A DNA stretch of 64,000 bases from positions 3,100,001 to 3,164,000 of the forward strand of contig NZ_CP095501.1 of the NCBI RefSeq assembly GCF_023100725.1. Direction: 5' to 3'. This DNA comes from Arthrobacter antioxidans (lineage in GTDB: Bacteria > Actinomycetota > Actinomycetes > Actinomycetales > Micrococcaceae). Numbering within the stretch: position 1 is the stretch's first letter; each line of letters starts with the position of its first letter. Of the stretch, positions 34,246-43,057 are shown in pieces. The notes beneath the pieces are model-generated. The model worked only from the letters and a program-made list of their open reading frames with translations. It was not told the DNA's origin and made no database searches. The position numbers and the translations under genes were made by a program.

Positions 34246-34593
34246 AATGACAGCCCGGAAGATCTCGCGGAGCGCATCCTCGTCCACCGGCCGGTCCTCG
34301 TACACGGCGATCGTCCGTCCGGTCGCATTACCGTGGCCACCCGTGATGATGCCGTGCGGATCGGGCGTCAGGCCGCCGTCGTAGAGGAAGACGTTGACGT
34401 GGTCCCTGGTGGCGAGGAGAGCGCACACGTTCCCGTGGAGCACGAAGTAGGGCTGGCGGGTGCGCTTGATCGTCTCCTCGACGTCCGGATCGGCCTCGTG
34501 CACCACGCGGCGGACGATGCGGCAGATCTCCTGCTGCCAGACCGGCAACGCGGCGATGTAGTCGTCGATACGGGAGTCGGGGGCTCCGGCCAT
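34186..34593 (-). CDS. DUF1801 family protein
   Basis: A 135-residue YdhG/YjbR-like DUF1801 protein. Recognisable are the helix DDYIAALPVWQQEICRIVRRVVHEADPDVEETIKR, the strand PYFVLHGNVCALLATRDHVNVFLYDGG and the C-terminal block AVIADNRAGGWRSITKH. The family is related to iron-chaperone frataxin-like folds; function unknown. The stop (TGA) overlaps a GTG that begins the remnant of a dlh-like frame, showing that the gene once preceded dlh. The intact copy lies just outside the right repeat boundary. Confidence 0.78.
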   Translation of the reverse strand: MAGAPDSRIDDYIAALPVWQQEICRIVRRVVHEADPDVEETIKRTRQPYFVLHGNVCALLATRDHVNVFLYDGGLTPDPHGIITGGHGNATGRTIAVYEDRPVDEDALREIFRAVIADNRAGGWRSITKHADPSG

Positions 34594-34644
34594 GGAGACA
34601 GTGTGACAGCGGGGGGAAGCGGCGGGAAGGGGCTCGGATCCCCA

Positions 34645-34782
34645 TCAGGCGAACGTGGACGAGAGCACCCGGAGTTGGCGCAGGGGTGGGGTGACCCGCG
34701 CATCGCCCTTGCCGGTGCCGTCGAGCACCCACCCGCGCCGCTCCTGGAACGGCAGAGTCCGGGGACTTCCGTCGACCCGCAC
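34645..34782 (-). CDS. possible small ORF or gene remnant
   Basis: A 45-codon minus-strand frame from GTG at 34782 to TGA at 34645 reads RRGWVLDGTGKGDARVTPP and ends LRVLSSTFA. The composition looks protein-like and the phase fits high-GC codon use better than the other frames of this gap, but there is no recognised domain and no clear ribosome site. It may be the end of a decayed gene. Confidence 0.25.
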   Translation of the reverse strand: MRVDGSPRTLPFQERRGWVLDGTGKGDARVTPPLRQLRVLSSTFA

Positions 34783-34825
34783 CGGTCTGGACGCGCAGCC
34801 GGACGCCCCGGGCTACAGTCGACGG

Positions 34826-35362
34826 GTGCCTTCGCCCACCTTGCCATCCGGCGTGACCCTGCGCCCACTGAGGACGGCGGATGCAGCCGTGCTCGCACAG
34901 GCGTACCGGGACAACCGGGAGTACCTCGCGCCGTGGGACCCCCTGCGGGAGGACGGTTTCTTCACCGAGGCCGGCCAGGCGGAACAGATCGCCCGGCGTC
35001 TCGGGGGTCTGGCGGTGGGCACCGACATGCCGTGGGTCCTGGCGGAGGAGGAGCGGATCGTCGGCACGATGACCCTCTCCGGGATCGTCCGCGGCCCGTT
35101 CCTCAGCGCCCATGTGGGCTACTGGGTGGCCGGACGGATGCAGGGTCGGGGCGTCTGCTCGGCCGCCCTGCAGGAAGCACTGCGGCATGCCCGGGACGAG
35201 CTGGGCTTGCACCGCGTGCAGGCGTCCGTCCTGCCGCACAACGCAGCATCGACGGCCGTCCTGCACCGGGCAGGCTTCACGCTCATCGGGACGGCGCCGT
35301 CCTACCTCCGCATCGCCGGGTCCTGGCAGGACCACCTGCTGTACCAGCGCATCCTGCACTGA
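34826..35362 (+). CDS. GNAT family N-acetyltransferase (RimJ/RimL-like)
   Basis: A 178-residue acetyltransferase. It begins with LRPLRTADAAVLAQAYRDNREYLAPWDP, the RimJ/RimL start, and has the acetyl-CoA loop region VGYWVAGRMQGRGVCSAALQEALRHARDELGLHRVQASVLPHNAASTAVLHRAGF. Relatives acetylate the N-termini of ribosomal proteins S5/L12 or other amines; target unknown. The GTG at 34826 is selected because TACAGT, a -10 box, ends six bases before it (leaderless pattern); in-frame ATGs further upstream are in non-conserved sequence. Confidence 0.82.
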   Translation: MPSPTLPSGVTLRPLRTADAAVLAQAYRDNREYLAPWDPLREDGFFTEAGQAEQIARRLGGLAVGTDMPWVLAEEERIVGTMTLSGIVRGPFLSAHVGYWVAGRMQGRGVCSAALQEALRHARDELGLHRVQASVLPHNAASTAVLHRAGFTLIGTAPSYLRIAGSWQDHLLYQRILH

Positions 35363-35424
35363 TCCGATGCCAAGCCCCGGGCCGCCGAGGACGCCCGGCG
35401 TCAGAGCGCGCCGGGTGCCTGGGC

Positions 35425-35533
35425 GATGGGCACGGCGGAGGCTGCGGCCCTGATGACCGTCCCCGTGGTCATCGTGTTCCTCATCCTCCGGAAGCGGATC
35501 CTGAGCGCGTTGGCGGGTTCCGTGGAGGAATAG
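35425..35533 (+). pseudogene. C-terminal remnant of a sugar ABC permease
   Basis: A plus-strand frame reads WAMGTAEAAALMTVPVVIVF, then a basic-hydrophobic end LRKRILSALAGSVEE and a stop (35531-35533). This resembles the last helix and tail of MalG-type carbohydrate permeases. There is no start or upstream part of the gene, so it would be a leftover. The remainder of 35363-35663 shows no gene. Confidence 0.35.
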
Positions 35534-35663
35534 GCGGACCAAAGCCTCTGCCGTCCCCGCGCGCCACGGCCGATCATGGGCCTGACGGTGGTGCGAGGTT
35601 CCAGCCGCCCCGGGATCGAGGGCATCGCGGCCGCTCTCGTGGACACCGTCCCGGGGAGGAACG

Positions 35664-36620
35664 ATGACACCCACACCGGCCGGGACCGCACGGCGGCGAT
35701 CGGCTGCCGTTCTCCTCACGCTCGTCCTCCTGGCGCTCGCCGTGGTGATCGCCGTGGTGATCGCGGGCCGCGCCGGCAGCCCGCCGCCGTCGGCCGGGCC
35801 CGCGGTGATCTCACCGGAGCCGGCCACGACGTCCCCTTCACCGGCGGCACCCGCGACGGGGCCTGCGGCAGAGTCGCCGGAACCGGTCCAGCCGCCGGTC
35901 GTCGTGCCCCCGATACCCCAACCCCAACCACAACCGGGCCCGGAACCGGAACCGATCACGCCGCCGCCCTCCGCACCCTTCCCGCCGTCACTGCGCGGCC
36001 AGGACCTCACGGTGCTGCCCGGCGCAGGGAACGTCGTGGCGCTCACCTTCGACGCCGGAGCCAATGCCGAGGGCCTGCCGAAGATCCTGTCGACCCTGTC
36101 CACGAAGGGAGTCCCCGCCACCTTCTTCCTGACCGGGACCTGGGCCGCGTCGAACCCGGGAGGGGTGGGACAGATCGCCGCGGCAGGCCACCGCGTCGCG
36201 AACCATTCCCTGACGCACCCCGGCTTCACCGGTCTTCCGGATCCACTCATCGCCGACCAGGTCCGCGGCGCAGAGCAGACCATCCAGGCCGCCGGCGCCG
36301 ACCCCCGCCCGTTCTTCCGCTTCCCCTTCGGTGAACGTGATGCGCGGACCATCGCCGCCGTGAACGACCTGGGTTACGTCTCGGTGCGGTGGACCGTGGA
36401 CACCCTGGGCTGGAAGGGCACCAGTGGCGGCATCAGCACCCAGACGGTCACCGACCGTGTGCTCGGCGGACTCCAGCCCGGCGAGATCGTCCTCATGCAT
36501 ATCGGGTCCAACCCGGACGACGGCAGCACCCTGGACGCTGACGCACTGGCCCAGGTCATCGATCGGATCAGCAGCGCCGGCTATGGCTTCGTCACCCTCG
36601 ACCAGCTCGTGGGCGGCTGA
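35664..36620 (+). CDS. polysaccharide deacetylase (NodB homology) membrane-anchored protein
   Basis: A 318-residue carbohydrate esterase-4 enzyme. An N-terminal helix (VLLTLVLLALAVVIAVVIA, about 15-33) anchors it; a Pro/Ser-rich linker to about residue 110 spans the wall. The NodB domain follows: LTFDAGAN (motif 1, Asp), NHSLTHPG (motif 2, the two metal His), RFPFGERD (motif 3) and LMHIG near the end (motif 5 His). In motif 1 the second Asp of the usual TFDDG is Ala, as in a subset of active relatives. It would deacetylate peptidoglycan or another surface N-acetylglucosamine polymer outside the membrane. ATG at 35664 follows GGGGAGGAACG. Confidence 0.85.
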   Translation: MTPTPAGTARRRSAAVLLTLVLLALAVVIAVVIAGRAGSPPPSAGPAVISPEPATTSPSPAAPATGPAAESPEPVQPPVVVPPIPQPQPQPGPEPEPITPPPSAPFPPSLRGQDLTVLPGAGNVVALTFDAGANAEGLPKILSTLSTKGVPATFFLTGTWAASNPGGVGQIAAAGHRVANHSLTHPGFTGLPDPLIADQVRGAEQTIQAAGADPRPFFRFPFGERDARTIAAVNDLGYVSVRWTVDTLGWKGTSGGISTQTVTDRVLGGLQPGEIVLMHIGSNPDDGSTLDADALAQVIDRISSAGYGFVTLDQLVGG

Positions 36621-36640
36621 GGACCTCGGGCAGCGGAACC

Positions 36641-36901
36641 CTAGGAACGGCTCCTCGAGCGGGGCCAGTAGCCTTCCACCTGGCTGACCGGGCGGACGGA
36701 CGCCGCATCCGGGTTCTCGCCGTACTCCTTCTTGGCCCGCCGCTGCCGCAGCAGGTCCCAGCACTGGTCCAGGCTCTCCTCGATGCGGCGCAGGCGTCCC
36801 TCGTTCTCGTGGCCCCGGACGCTGCCGGCCGTATGCTCCCGGAGCCGGTGCTCCTCCTCCACGAGGGAGCGGATGGTGGACAGGATGTCCTGGTCGTCCA
36901 T
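36641..36901 (-). CDS. DUF2630 family protein
   Basis: An 86-residue soluble, helical protein with the DUF2630 blocks ILSTIRSLVEEEHRLRE, RLRRIEESLDQCWDLLRQRRA and the tail AASVRPVSQVEGYW. Common and small in actinobacteria; function unknown. ATG at 36901 is chosen over an upstream in-frame start because GGTGAGGAGG precedes it. It converges with the deacetylase gene, ends 20 bases apart. Confidence 0.8.
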   Translation of the reverse strand: MDDQDILSTIRSLVEEEHRLREHTAGSVRGHENEGRLRRIEESLDQCWDLLRQRRAKKEYGENPDAASVRPVSQVEGYWPRSRSRS

Positions 36902-37052
36902 GCCGGGCCTCCTCACCGTTGCTGGGGGTACCGTACCCGCCAACGCCGGACGGGACCAGAGCTCCCGCGGCGGCGAGAGGGCGCGAAAGGCTGCGCTCAG
37001 GGCAGGCGAGCGATCCTCTCCGGCCTCCCGACCGGGAAGGGGCGGGCCCGGG

Positions 37053-37970
37053 CTACAGTGCCGAGATGGTCCAGCCGGTCCGGTGCGTCTCCCCGGGTTC
37101 GAGGACGATCAGGTCCTCGCCGGTGTTGAAGGCGTCCGGCGGGCAGGTCATGGGTTCGACGGCGAGGCCGAGGCGCGTGCTCTCCGGCTTCAGCGGCAGG
37201 TCGGCCGTGTGGATCTGGACCCACGGGCAGCTGCCGTCCCACACCATGGCCGTCCCGGTGCCGTGGATCGGGTCGGTGACCCGCACCGTGGCCCGACCGG
37301 CGTCGTCGCGCTCCAGATCGGTGAATGCGTGGTCGATCTGCACGTCGCCGAGCGCGTGGGCCGTCCGGAAGTCGAACGGCGTCCCGGCGACGGCCTCCTT
37401 CGCCACGGGCAGCAGCCGGTCCGGCGTGACCGTCAGGACCGTGGCGGCGGGCAGTTCGAGCACCCAATCGTTCAGGGGCGACGGCCCGGCAACGAGGTAC
37501 GGGTGCGGGCACACGCCGTAGGGGGCGCGCCGCGAGCCGGCGTTCGTCGCCGTGATGGACGTCCGGAAGCCCTGTGCGTCGACGGCGAAGCGTGCCTCGA
37601 GGGCCACCTCGAAGGGGTAGGCCGCGACCGGTTCGATGGTGCACGCGAGCGTGACGGAGGAACCGGTGTGCTCCACGAGCGTCCAGGGGACGTCGAAGAC
37701 GAGGCCGTGGAGGGCCGTGCCGCGCTCGGGCTCGTTGATCGGCAGCTCATGGTCGACGCCGTCGAACGCGTAGCGACCGTCCTCGATGCGGTTGGGCCAC
37801 GGTGCCACGAAGGCGCCGCGGAAGTTCGGCATCGCCTCCTGCGCACCGAAGCCGACCACGAGCGGACGGCCGTCGTGGGTGAGTTCGCGGACTGCGGCGC
37901 CGAGTCCGAGGACGACGGCTGTGTATCCGCCACCCTCGATCCTGTACTCGCTGGGATCGATGCGGTTCAT
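37053..37970 (-). CDS. aldose 1-epimerase family protein
   Basis: A 305-residue galactose-mutarotase-fold protein. Family landmarks are PNRIEDGRYAFDG (early Asn-Arg), GTALHGLV (His), GVCPHPYLV (catalytic His with Pro-His-Pro-Tyr) and, near the C-terminus, LAVEPMTCPPDAFN (catalytic Glu). It would equilibrate the anomers of arabinose or another sugar released by the arabinofuranosidase encoded just upstream, with which it overlaps by four bases (ATGA at 37967-37970). Start fixed by that overlap. Confidence 0.85.
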   Translation of the reverse strand: MNRIDPSEYRIEGGGYTAVVLGLGAAVRELTHDGRPLVVGFGAQEAMPNFRGAFVAPWPNRIEDGRYAFDGVDHELPINEPERGTALHGLVFDVPWTLVEHTGSSVTLACTIEPVAAYPFEVALEARFAVDAQGFRTSITATNAGSRRAPYGVCPHPYLVAGPSPLNDWVLELPAATVLTVTPDRLLPVAKEAVAGTPFDFRTAHALGDVQIDHAFTDLERDDAGRATVRVTDPIHGTGTAMVWDGSCPWVQIHTADLPLKPESTRLGLAVEPMTCPPDAFNTGEDLIVLEPGETHRTGWTISAL

Positions 37971-39478
37971 GCGAGGGCTACAGCCGTCCAAGACACGGGA
38001 GGAAGCGTGATGGTGACGGCGCCGCCGTCGAGCTTGGCGGAGGTGTTCGGTCTCATGGTCACGCGGTCGGGCTCCTCGAGGGTGTTCCTGGCATATACGT
38101 CCGTATCGTACAGCGACTCCGCGGTGACCCCGGTGATCCCGGGAAGCGCCGCCACGTCGATGGTCACCGTCGTCTCCTCCGTCTGCGACCGGTTGACGAG
38201 GAACACGGCGGTGGCACCCGTCGCGTCGTCGTGCGTCGCCACGGCGTCCACGAGCGGGACGACGCCGTACTCGCCGGTCGTGTACGTGCCGGCGTCGAGC
38301 GTGAGCTCGAGGACAGCGCCCCGCGCGAGCCTCGAGGTGATGGAGAACGGGAAGAAGGTCGTCTGGCGCCACGCGGGGCCGCCGGGTTCGGTCATGATCG
38401 GTGCGATCACGTTGACGAGCTGCGCCAGCGACGCCGAGGTGACGCGGTCGGCGTGCTTCAGCAGCGAGATCATGAGGTTGCCGAACACGACGGCGTCCGC
38501 CACCGAGTAGCAGTCCTCCAGCAGGCGCGGGGCGACGGGCCAGTTGTCGAGTCCCTGGATCCTGTCGACGGTCTCGAAGCGGCTGATGTACCAGACGTTC
38601 CACTCGTCGAAGGAGATGTTGATGGTCCTCGTACTGCCGCGGACGGCCTTGACGTGGTCGGCAGTCGCGACGACGGACTCGATGAAGCGGTCCATGTCGA
38701 CGGCGGACGCCAGGAAGGAGCCGAGGTCGCCGCCCTTCTCCTCGTAGTAGGCGTGGCAGGAGATGTAGTCGACGTCGTCGTACGTATGCGAGAGGACCAC
38801 GCGCTCCCACTCGCCGAACGTGGGCATGTGCGCGCTGGAGGAGCCGCAGACCACGAGTTCGATCGACGGGTCGAGCTGCCGCATCGCCTTGGCGGTGCGG
38901 GACGCCAGCTTGCCGTAGTCCTCGGCCGAGCGGTGGCCGAGCTGCCACGGGCCGTCCATCTCGTTGCCGAGGCACCAGATCCTGACGGCGAACGGATCGG
39001 GCCGGCCGTTGGCCATGCGCTGGTCGGCGAGGGCGGTGCCCTTGGGCAGGTTCGAGTACTCGAGGAGTTCCAGTGCCTCGAGGGTGCCGCGGGTGCCGAG
39101 GTTCACGGCGAGCATGAGCTCGCTGTCGATTTTCCGTAGCCAGGATGCGAATTCGTGCAGGCCCACCTGGTTGGTCTCGGTGGAGTGCCAGGCCAGGTCC
39201 AGCCGGGTGGGACGCTCCTCACGCGGCCCCACGCTGTCCTCCCACCGGAAACCCGAGACGAAGTTCCCCCCGGGGTAGCGGATGGTCGAGACGCCCATCT
39301 CGCGGACCAGGTCGATGACGTCCTGGCGGAAGCCCTCGTCGTCGGCCGTGGCATGGCCGGGCTCGTGGATGCCGTCGTAGACGTGGCGGCCGAGGTGCTC
39401 GACGAAGCCGCCGAAGATGTTGCGGTTGATGGGCCCGACCGCGAAGTGGGGGTCCAGTGTGAGGCGTGCGTTCTGCAT
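37967..39478 (-). CDS. abfA: alpha-L-arabinofuranosidase, GH51
   Basis: A 503-residue retaining GH51 arabinofuranosidase. The acid/base is Glu173 in WCLGNEMDGPWQ and the nucleophile Glu292 in ISFDEWNVWY; the N-terminal GGFVEHLGRHVYDGI and IRYPGGNFVSGFRWED are family-typical. The C-terminal beta-sandwich (VNRSQTEETTVTIDVAAL) is present. No signal peptide, so it cleaves arabinosyl oligosaccharides inside the cell. It is encoded 44 bases downstream of the LacI regulator and overlaps the epimerase gene, forming an arabinose-oligosaccharide operon; no transporter for it is in the window. Confidence 0.93.
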   Translation of the reverse strand: MQNARLTLDPHFAVGPINRNIFGGFVEHLGRHVYDGIHEPGHATADDEGFRQDVIDLVREMGVSTIRYPGGNFVSGFRWEDSVGPREERPTRLDLAWHSTETNQVGLHEFASWLRKIDSELMLAVNLGTRGTLEALELLEYSNLPKGTALADQRMANGRPDPFAVRIWCLGNEMDGPWQLGHRSAEDYGKLASRTAKAMRQLDPSIELVVCGSSSAHMPTFGEWERVVLSHTYDDVDYISCHAYYEEKGGDLGSFLASAVDMDRFIESVVATADHVKAVRGSTRTINISFDEWNVWYISRFETVDRIQGLDNWPVAPRLLEDCYSVADAVVFGNLMISLLKHADRVTSASLAQLVNVIAPIMTEPGGPAWRQTTFFPFSITSRLARGAVLELTLDAGTYTTGEYGVVPLVDAVATHDDATGATAVFLVNRSQTEETTVTIDVAALPGITGVTAESLYDTDVYARNTLEEPDRVTMRPNTSAKLDGGAVTITLPPVSWTAVALA

Positions 39479-39521
39479 GGGACTGCTTTCTGCTCGGGGT
39501 GGGTGGGGTCGGGGCGGGTCC

Positions 39522-40538
39522 TCACCGGGACAGCGCGGAGGACTCCCGCTCGATGACCTGGAATCGCGCCTCGAACTCGCGCGGCGGGACCTCGCCGCCG
39601 CGCCCCGCGATGCGCTCCTGCAGTACCCGCACCGCGGTGTCCGCGATCTCGTTCCTGCCCGGGTCGATCGTGGACAGCGTCGGCAGCGAGTACCTGCCTT
39701 CGTCGAGATCGTCGAAGCCGATCACGGCGACATCCTCGGGGATCCTCCACCCCGCCTCCTGCAGCACGCGCATGGCGCCGAGCGCCAGGGTGTCGTTCAT
39801 GCCGAAGACCGCATCGAACTCGACGCCGGAGGCGAGCAGCTCGCGCATGGAGGTGGCCCCGTTGGCCCGGTGCCAGAGCGTCGTATAGGCGACGAGGTCA
39901 GGATCGAACGGGATGCCTGCCGCGTCGAGAGCCTGCCGGTAGCCGCGCAGGCGCAGCCCGGCCGATCCGATCACCTCGCCCTCGTGGCCGCCGACGACGG
40001 CGATACGGCGCCGGCCCCGCGAGATCAGGTGCTCGGTCGCGGCGCGGGCGGAGTCGACGTTGCTCATGGTCACGTGGTCGGTGGGCCCGCCGAAGATCCG
40101 CTCGCCGAGCAGCACGAGGGGGAAGTCGACGTTCAGGTGCTCGGCGTCCTCGTTGGACATGCCGAGCGGGCTGAACAGCAGCCCGTCCGTCATCTGCAGC
40201 CGCGGACCGGACAGGATCTCGAGCTCGCGGGAGCGGTCGCCGCCGGTCTGCTCGACGAGCACCTTCAGCCCCCGCCGCTCCGCCGCCCTGATGATCGAGC
40301 CGGCCAGTTCCGCGAAGTAGCTCAGCGAGAGTTCGGGGACGGCGAGCCCGATCACCCCGGTGCGGCCCGAGCGCAGGCTCCGCGCGGAGAGGTTGGGGCT
40401 GTAGCCGAGCTCGGCGATGGCGTCCATGACGCGCTGCTTGGTGTCGGCACGGATGTGCTCGTAGTCGTTGATGACGTTGGAGACGGTCTTGATCGAGACG
40501 CCGGCTGCGAGCGCGACGTCCTTCAGTGTGGCCGCCAT
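39522..40538 (-). CDS. LacI family regulator of the arabinofuranosidase operon
   Basis: A 338-residue LacI/GalR protein. The N-terminal HTH reads TLKDVALAAGVSIKTVSNVIN (residues 4-24), the hinge LSARSLRSGRTGVIGLAVP. The effector domain follows (SLSYFAELAGSIIRAAERRG, DAVFGMNDTLALGAMRVLQE, VIGFDDLDEGRYSLP). It is first in the operon with abfA and the epimerase and divergent from an alditol oxidase. A perfect palindrome CTACAACGTTGTAG in the divergent region is its likely operator, covering both promoters. Effector probably L-arabinose or an arabino-oligosaccharide (inference). Confidence 0.87.
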   Translation of the reverse strand: MAATLKDVALAAGVSIKTVSNVINDYEHIRADTKQRVMDAIAELGYSPNLSARSLRSGRTGVIGLAVPELSLSYFAELAGSIIRAAERRGLKVLVEQTGGDRSRELEILSGPRLQMTDGLLFSPLGMSNEDAEHLNVDFPLVLLGERIFGGPTDHVTMSNVDSARAATEHLISRGRRRIAVVGGHEGEVIGSAGLRLRGYRQALDAAGIPFDPDLVAYTTLWHRANGATSMRELLASGVEFDAVFGMNDTLALGAMRVLQEAGWRIPEDVAVIGFDDLDEGRYSLPTLSTIDPGRNEIADTAVRVLQERIAGRGGEVPPREFEARFQVIERESSALSR

Positions 40539-40588
40539 GCCGCCCCCTCGGGTCCTGTCGTGATGCCCTGCACGTCACGCGTGAGCAG

Positions 40589-40608
40589 ATTCTACAACGT
40601 TGTAGGAT
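40589..40608. promoter_or_regulatory. LacI-type operator overlapping two divergent -10 boxes
   Basis: CTACAACGTTGTAG (40592-40605) is a perfect 14-base palindrome with central CG. TAGAAT on the minus strand (40594-40589) and TAGGAT on the plus strand (40603-40608) overlap its two ends and are plausible -10 boxes for lacI and for the alditol oxidase. One bound repressor would block both. Confidence 0.68.
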
Positions 40609-40683
40609 GGGCGGGCACCCCTCCGATCGTGCCGCCGCAGCCTCCACGTCCGCCGCCGCGACACCGGCCAGACAAGGACCACC

Positions 40684-41952
40684 ATGCTCCAGGAACACGT
40701 ACGGGACAGGCTCAACTGGGCGGGCAACTACGAGTACCGCGCCCGGACGATCCTGCACCCCACCTCGCTCGCCGATCTCCAGCGGGCCGTCGCGAAGGCC
40801 ACCCGGGTCCGCGCGCTCGGCTCACGGCACTCCTTCAACGACCTCGCGGACAGCGCGGGGACCCTCGTCTGCCTGGACGTGCTCGATCCCGGGGTGCAGA
40901 TCGACGAGGAGGCACTCACCGTCACGGTGGCCGCGGGCGTGCGGTACGGGGTCCTCGCCGAGCACCTGCAGCGGCGCGGCTTCGCCCTGCACAATCTCGC
41001 CTCCCTCCCCCACATCTCGGTCGGAGGCGCGATCGCCACGGCCACGCACGGCTCCGGGGACGCGAACGGCAACCTGGCCACCGCCGTCGTCGGGCTCGAA
41101 CTCGTGACCGCGTCCGGCGACGCCCTCACCCTCGCCGCGGGTGACGACGACTTCGACGGCGCCGTCGTGGGCCTCGGCGCCCTCGGCGTCGTGCACCGTG
41201 TGACCCTGCGCATCGAGCCCTCGTTCGACGTGCGCCAGGACGTGTTCACGGACGTCCCGTGGGACGCTGTGCTCGCGGACTACGACGCCGCCACATCCGC
41301 CGCCTACAGCGTCAGCCTCTTCACGGACTGGTCGGGCGACACCATCGGCCAGGCGTGGCTGAAGAGCCGCATCGACGCCGCCCGCCCCGCCCCCGACGCG
41401 TTCTACGGCGGGACGCCGGCGGACCGCGCCCACCACCCGGTACCGGGGGTGGCCGCCGACCACTGCACGCAGCAGCTCGGCGTTCCGGGACCGTGGTCGG
41501 ACCGGCTGGCCCACTTCCGCCTCGCGTTCACCCCCAGCAACGGGCAGGAGCTGCAGACCGAGTACCTCGTGGGCCGCGACCACGCGGTCGCGGCGATCCA
41601 GGCGGTGCGTGCCCTCGCGCCGAGGATCGCGCCGCTGCTGCTGGTCTCGGAGGTGCGCTCCATGGCGGCGGACGAGCTGTGGCTCAGCAGCAACTACCGC
41701 CGTGACGGGATCGGCCTCCACTTCACCTGGAAGCCGCTGCAGGCCGAGGTCGACGCCCTGCTGCCGGAGCTCGAGGCGGCCCTGCTCCCCCTGGGTGCCC
41801 GCCCGCACTGGGGAAAGCTGTTCGCGGCGGATGCCGCCCGGCTGGCGCCGCTCTATCCCCGCTTCGAGGACTTCCGGAGCCTCGCCCGTCGCCTGGACCC
41901 CGAGGGGAAGTTCCGCAACGACTTCCTGGACCGCACGGTCTTCGGGGCCTAG
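40684..41952 (+). CDS. alditol (xylitol-type) oxidase, FAD-binding
   Basis: A 422-residue VAO-family flavoprotein. His49 in ALGSRHSFN is the residue that covalently holds FAD in alditol oxidases; LPHISVGGAIATATHGSGDANGN and LGALGVVHRVTLRIEPSFDV are also typical, and the C-terminus has YPRFEDFRSLARRLDPEGKFRNDFL. It oxidises sugar alcohols such as xylitol, sorbitol or arabinitol to aldoses with release of H2O2. ATG at 40684 follows AAGGACCACC. The shared operator with the arabinose LacI gene suggests a substrate related to arabinose (arabinitol would be a natural guess; inference). Confidence 0.85.
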   Translation: MLQEHVRDRLNWAGNYEYRARTILHPTSLADLQRAVAKATRVRALGSRHSFNDLADSAGTLVCLDVLDPGVQIDEEALTVTVAAGVRYGVLAEHLQRRGFALHNLASLPHISVGGAIATATHGSGDANGNLATAVVGLELVTASGDALTLAAGDDDFDGAVVGLGALGVVHRVTLRIEPSFDVRQDVFTDVPWDAVLADYDAATSAAYSVSLFTDWSGDTIGQAWLKSRIDAARPAPDAFYGGTPADRAHHPVPGVAADHCTQQLGVPGPWSDRLAHFRLAFTPSNGQELQTEYLVGRDHAVAAIQAVRALAPRIAPLLLVSEVRSMAADELWLSSNYRRDGIGLHFTWKPLQAEVDALLPELEAALLPLGARPHWGKLFAADAARLAPLYPRFEDFRSLARRLDPEGKFRNDFLDRTVFGA

Positions 41953-41965
41953 GAGGACACCGGCT

Positions 41966-42826
41966 TCAGTGCCTGCGCGTCAGCCACTTCCAGTGCGCGA
42001 GGGTGCGCAGGCGGACGAGCAGTGCCCGGGACTGCTCGGGGCCGTACGGCAGGATGGGGATGGCCTTGGTCATGTCCACCGAGGCCTCGTCCATAGCCAC
42101 GCGGGTCACCCGGATAGCACTCCGCATGGTGTTCATCTGCGTGGTGACGTCCCCGACGGCCACGGGCTCGCCGTGGCCGGGCACGAACACGTCGTAGAGG
42201 TCCTCGAGGGCTGCCATCTTGCCGAGCGTCCTCACCCAGTCCACGGGGAACGAATCCTCGAAGACCGGATCGGACCCCTCCTCCACCAGGTCTCCCGTGA
42301 ACAGGACGTTCCCGGCGCCCACGAGCAGGTCGTGGTCGGTGTGGCCGCTCCCGAGATGGAACAGCGTCACGGACACGTCGCCGAGGTCGAGGTCGACCGG
42401 CGTGCCGTCCACCAGCCGGTTCGCAGCGAGGATGCGGGTGTGCTCGCCGTCGCCCGCTGCCATGGCCGGCTCGACGGCGGCGACCAGCGCCCGCTGGCCC
42501 TCGCCGTTCTCGGCCTGCACGGCGCTGCACCGGGACGTCGCCCAGAAGTCCTCGACGCCGTGAGCGGCGAAGTAGTCGTTGCCGAAGAAATGGTCGGCAT
42601 GGGCGTGCGTGTTCACGACGACGAGCGGCAGGCCGGTGACGGCCCGCACGTGCGAGTACACCTCCGCCGCGCCGAGGGGTCCCGCCCCGGTATCGACGAC
42701 GAGCGCCTGCTCGGAGCCGACGACGAGCCCGACATTCGTCCGGAAGCCCGCGGTGCGCAATACGTAGATGCCCGGTCCGAGCTCACGCCACGGGCTGCGG
42801 GTCTCGCTGGGGACGTGGGTGGTCAT
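41966..42826 (-). CDS. MBL-fold metallo-hydrolase
   Basis: A 286-residue metallo-beta-lactamase-fold protein. The metal motif NTHAHADHFFGND supplies HxHxDH; further ligands are in GSGHTDHDLLV (His), LFTGDLVEEGSDP (Asp) and VFVPGHGEP (His). All ligands are present, so it is probably an active hydrolase; substrate unknown. ATG at 42826 is preceded by AGAGAGGACCCC. It converges with the alditol oxidase (stops 14 bases apart). Confidence 0.83.
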   Translation of the reverse strand: MTTHVPSETRSPWRELGPGIYVLRTAGFRTNVGLVVGSEQALVVDTGAGPLGAAEVYSHVRAVTGLPLVVVNTHAHADHFFGNDYFAAHGVEDFWATSRCSAVQAENGEGQRALVAAVEPAMAAGDGEHTRILAANRLVDGTPVDLDLGDVSVTLFHLGSGHTDHDLLVGAGNVLFTGDLVEEGSDPVFEDSFPVDWVRTLGKMAALEDLYDVFVPGHGEPVAVGDVTTQMNTMRSAIRVTRVAMDEASVDMTKAIPILPYGPEQSRALLVRLRTLAHWKWLTRRH

Positions 42827-43057
42827 GGGGTCCTCTCTGACGGCGGAGTTCCAGTCTAGGTCGGCGGCACCGGGCCCGGCGGCGCGGCGCGAACCCGAGG
42901 GCCCGGATGCGCTCGGTGACTGCTCGGTGGCTGCCCGGACCGGCCCGGGTCCGGCGCCTTGCTGGCGTCCGCGCCGGGTCCGACCCACCAGCGACGGCGG
43001 TCAGATCAGGTGGACCGATCAGACGGACCGGTCGGGGAGCTTGATCAGGGAGCCCGA

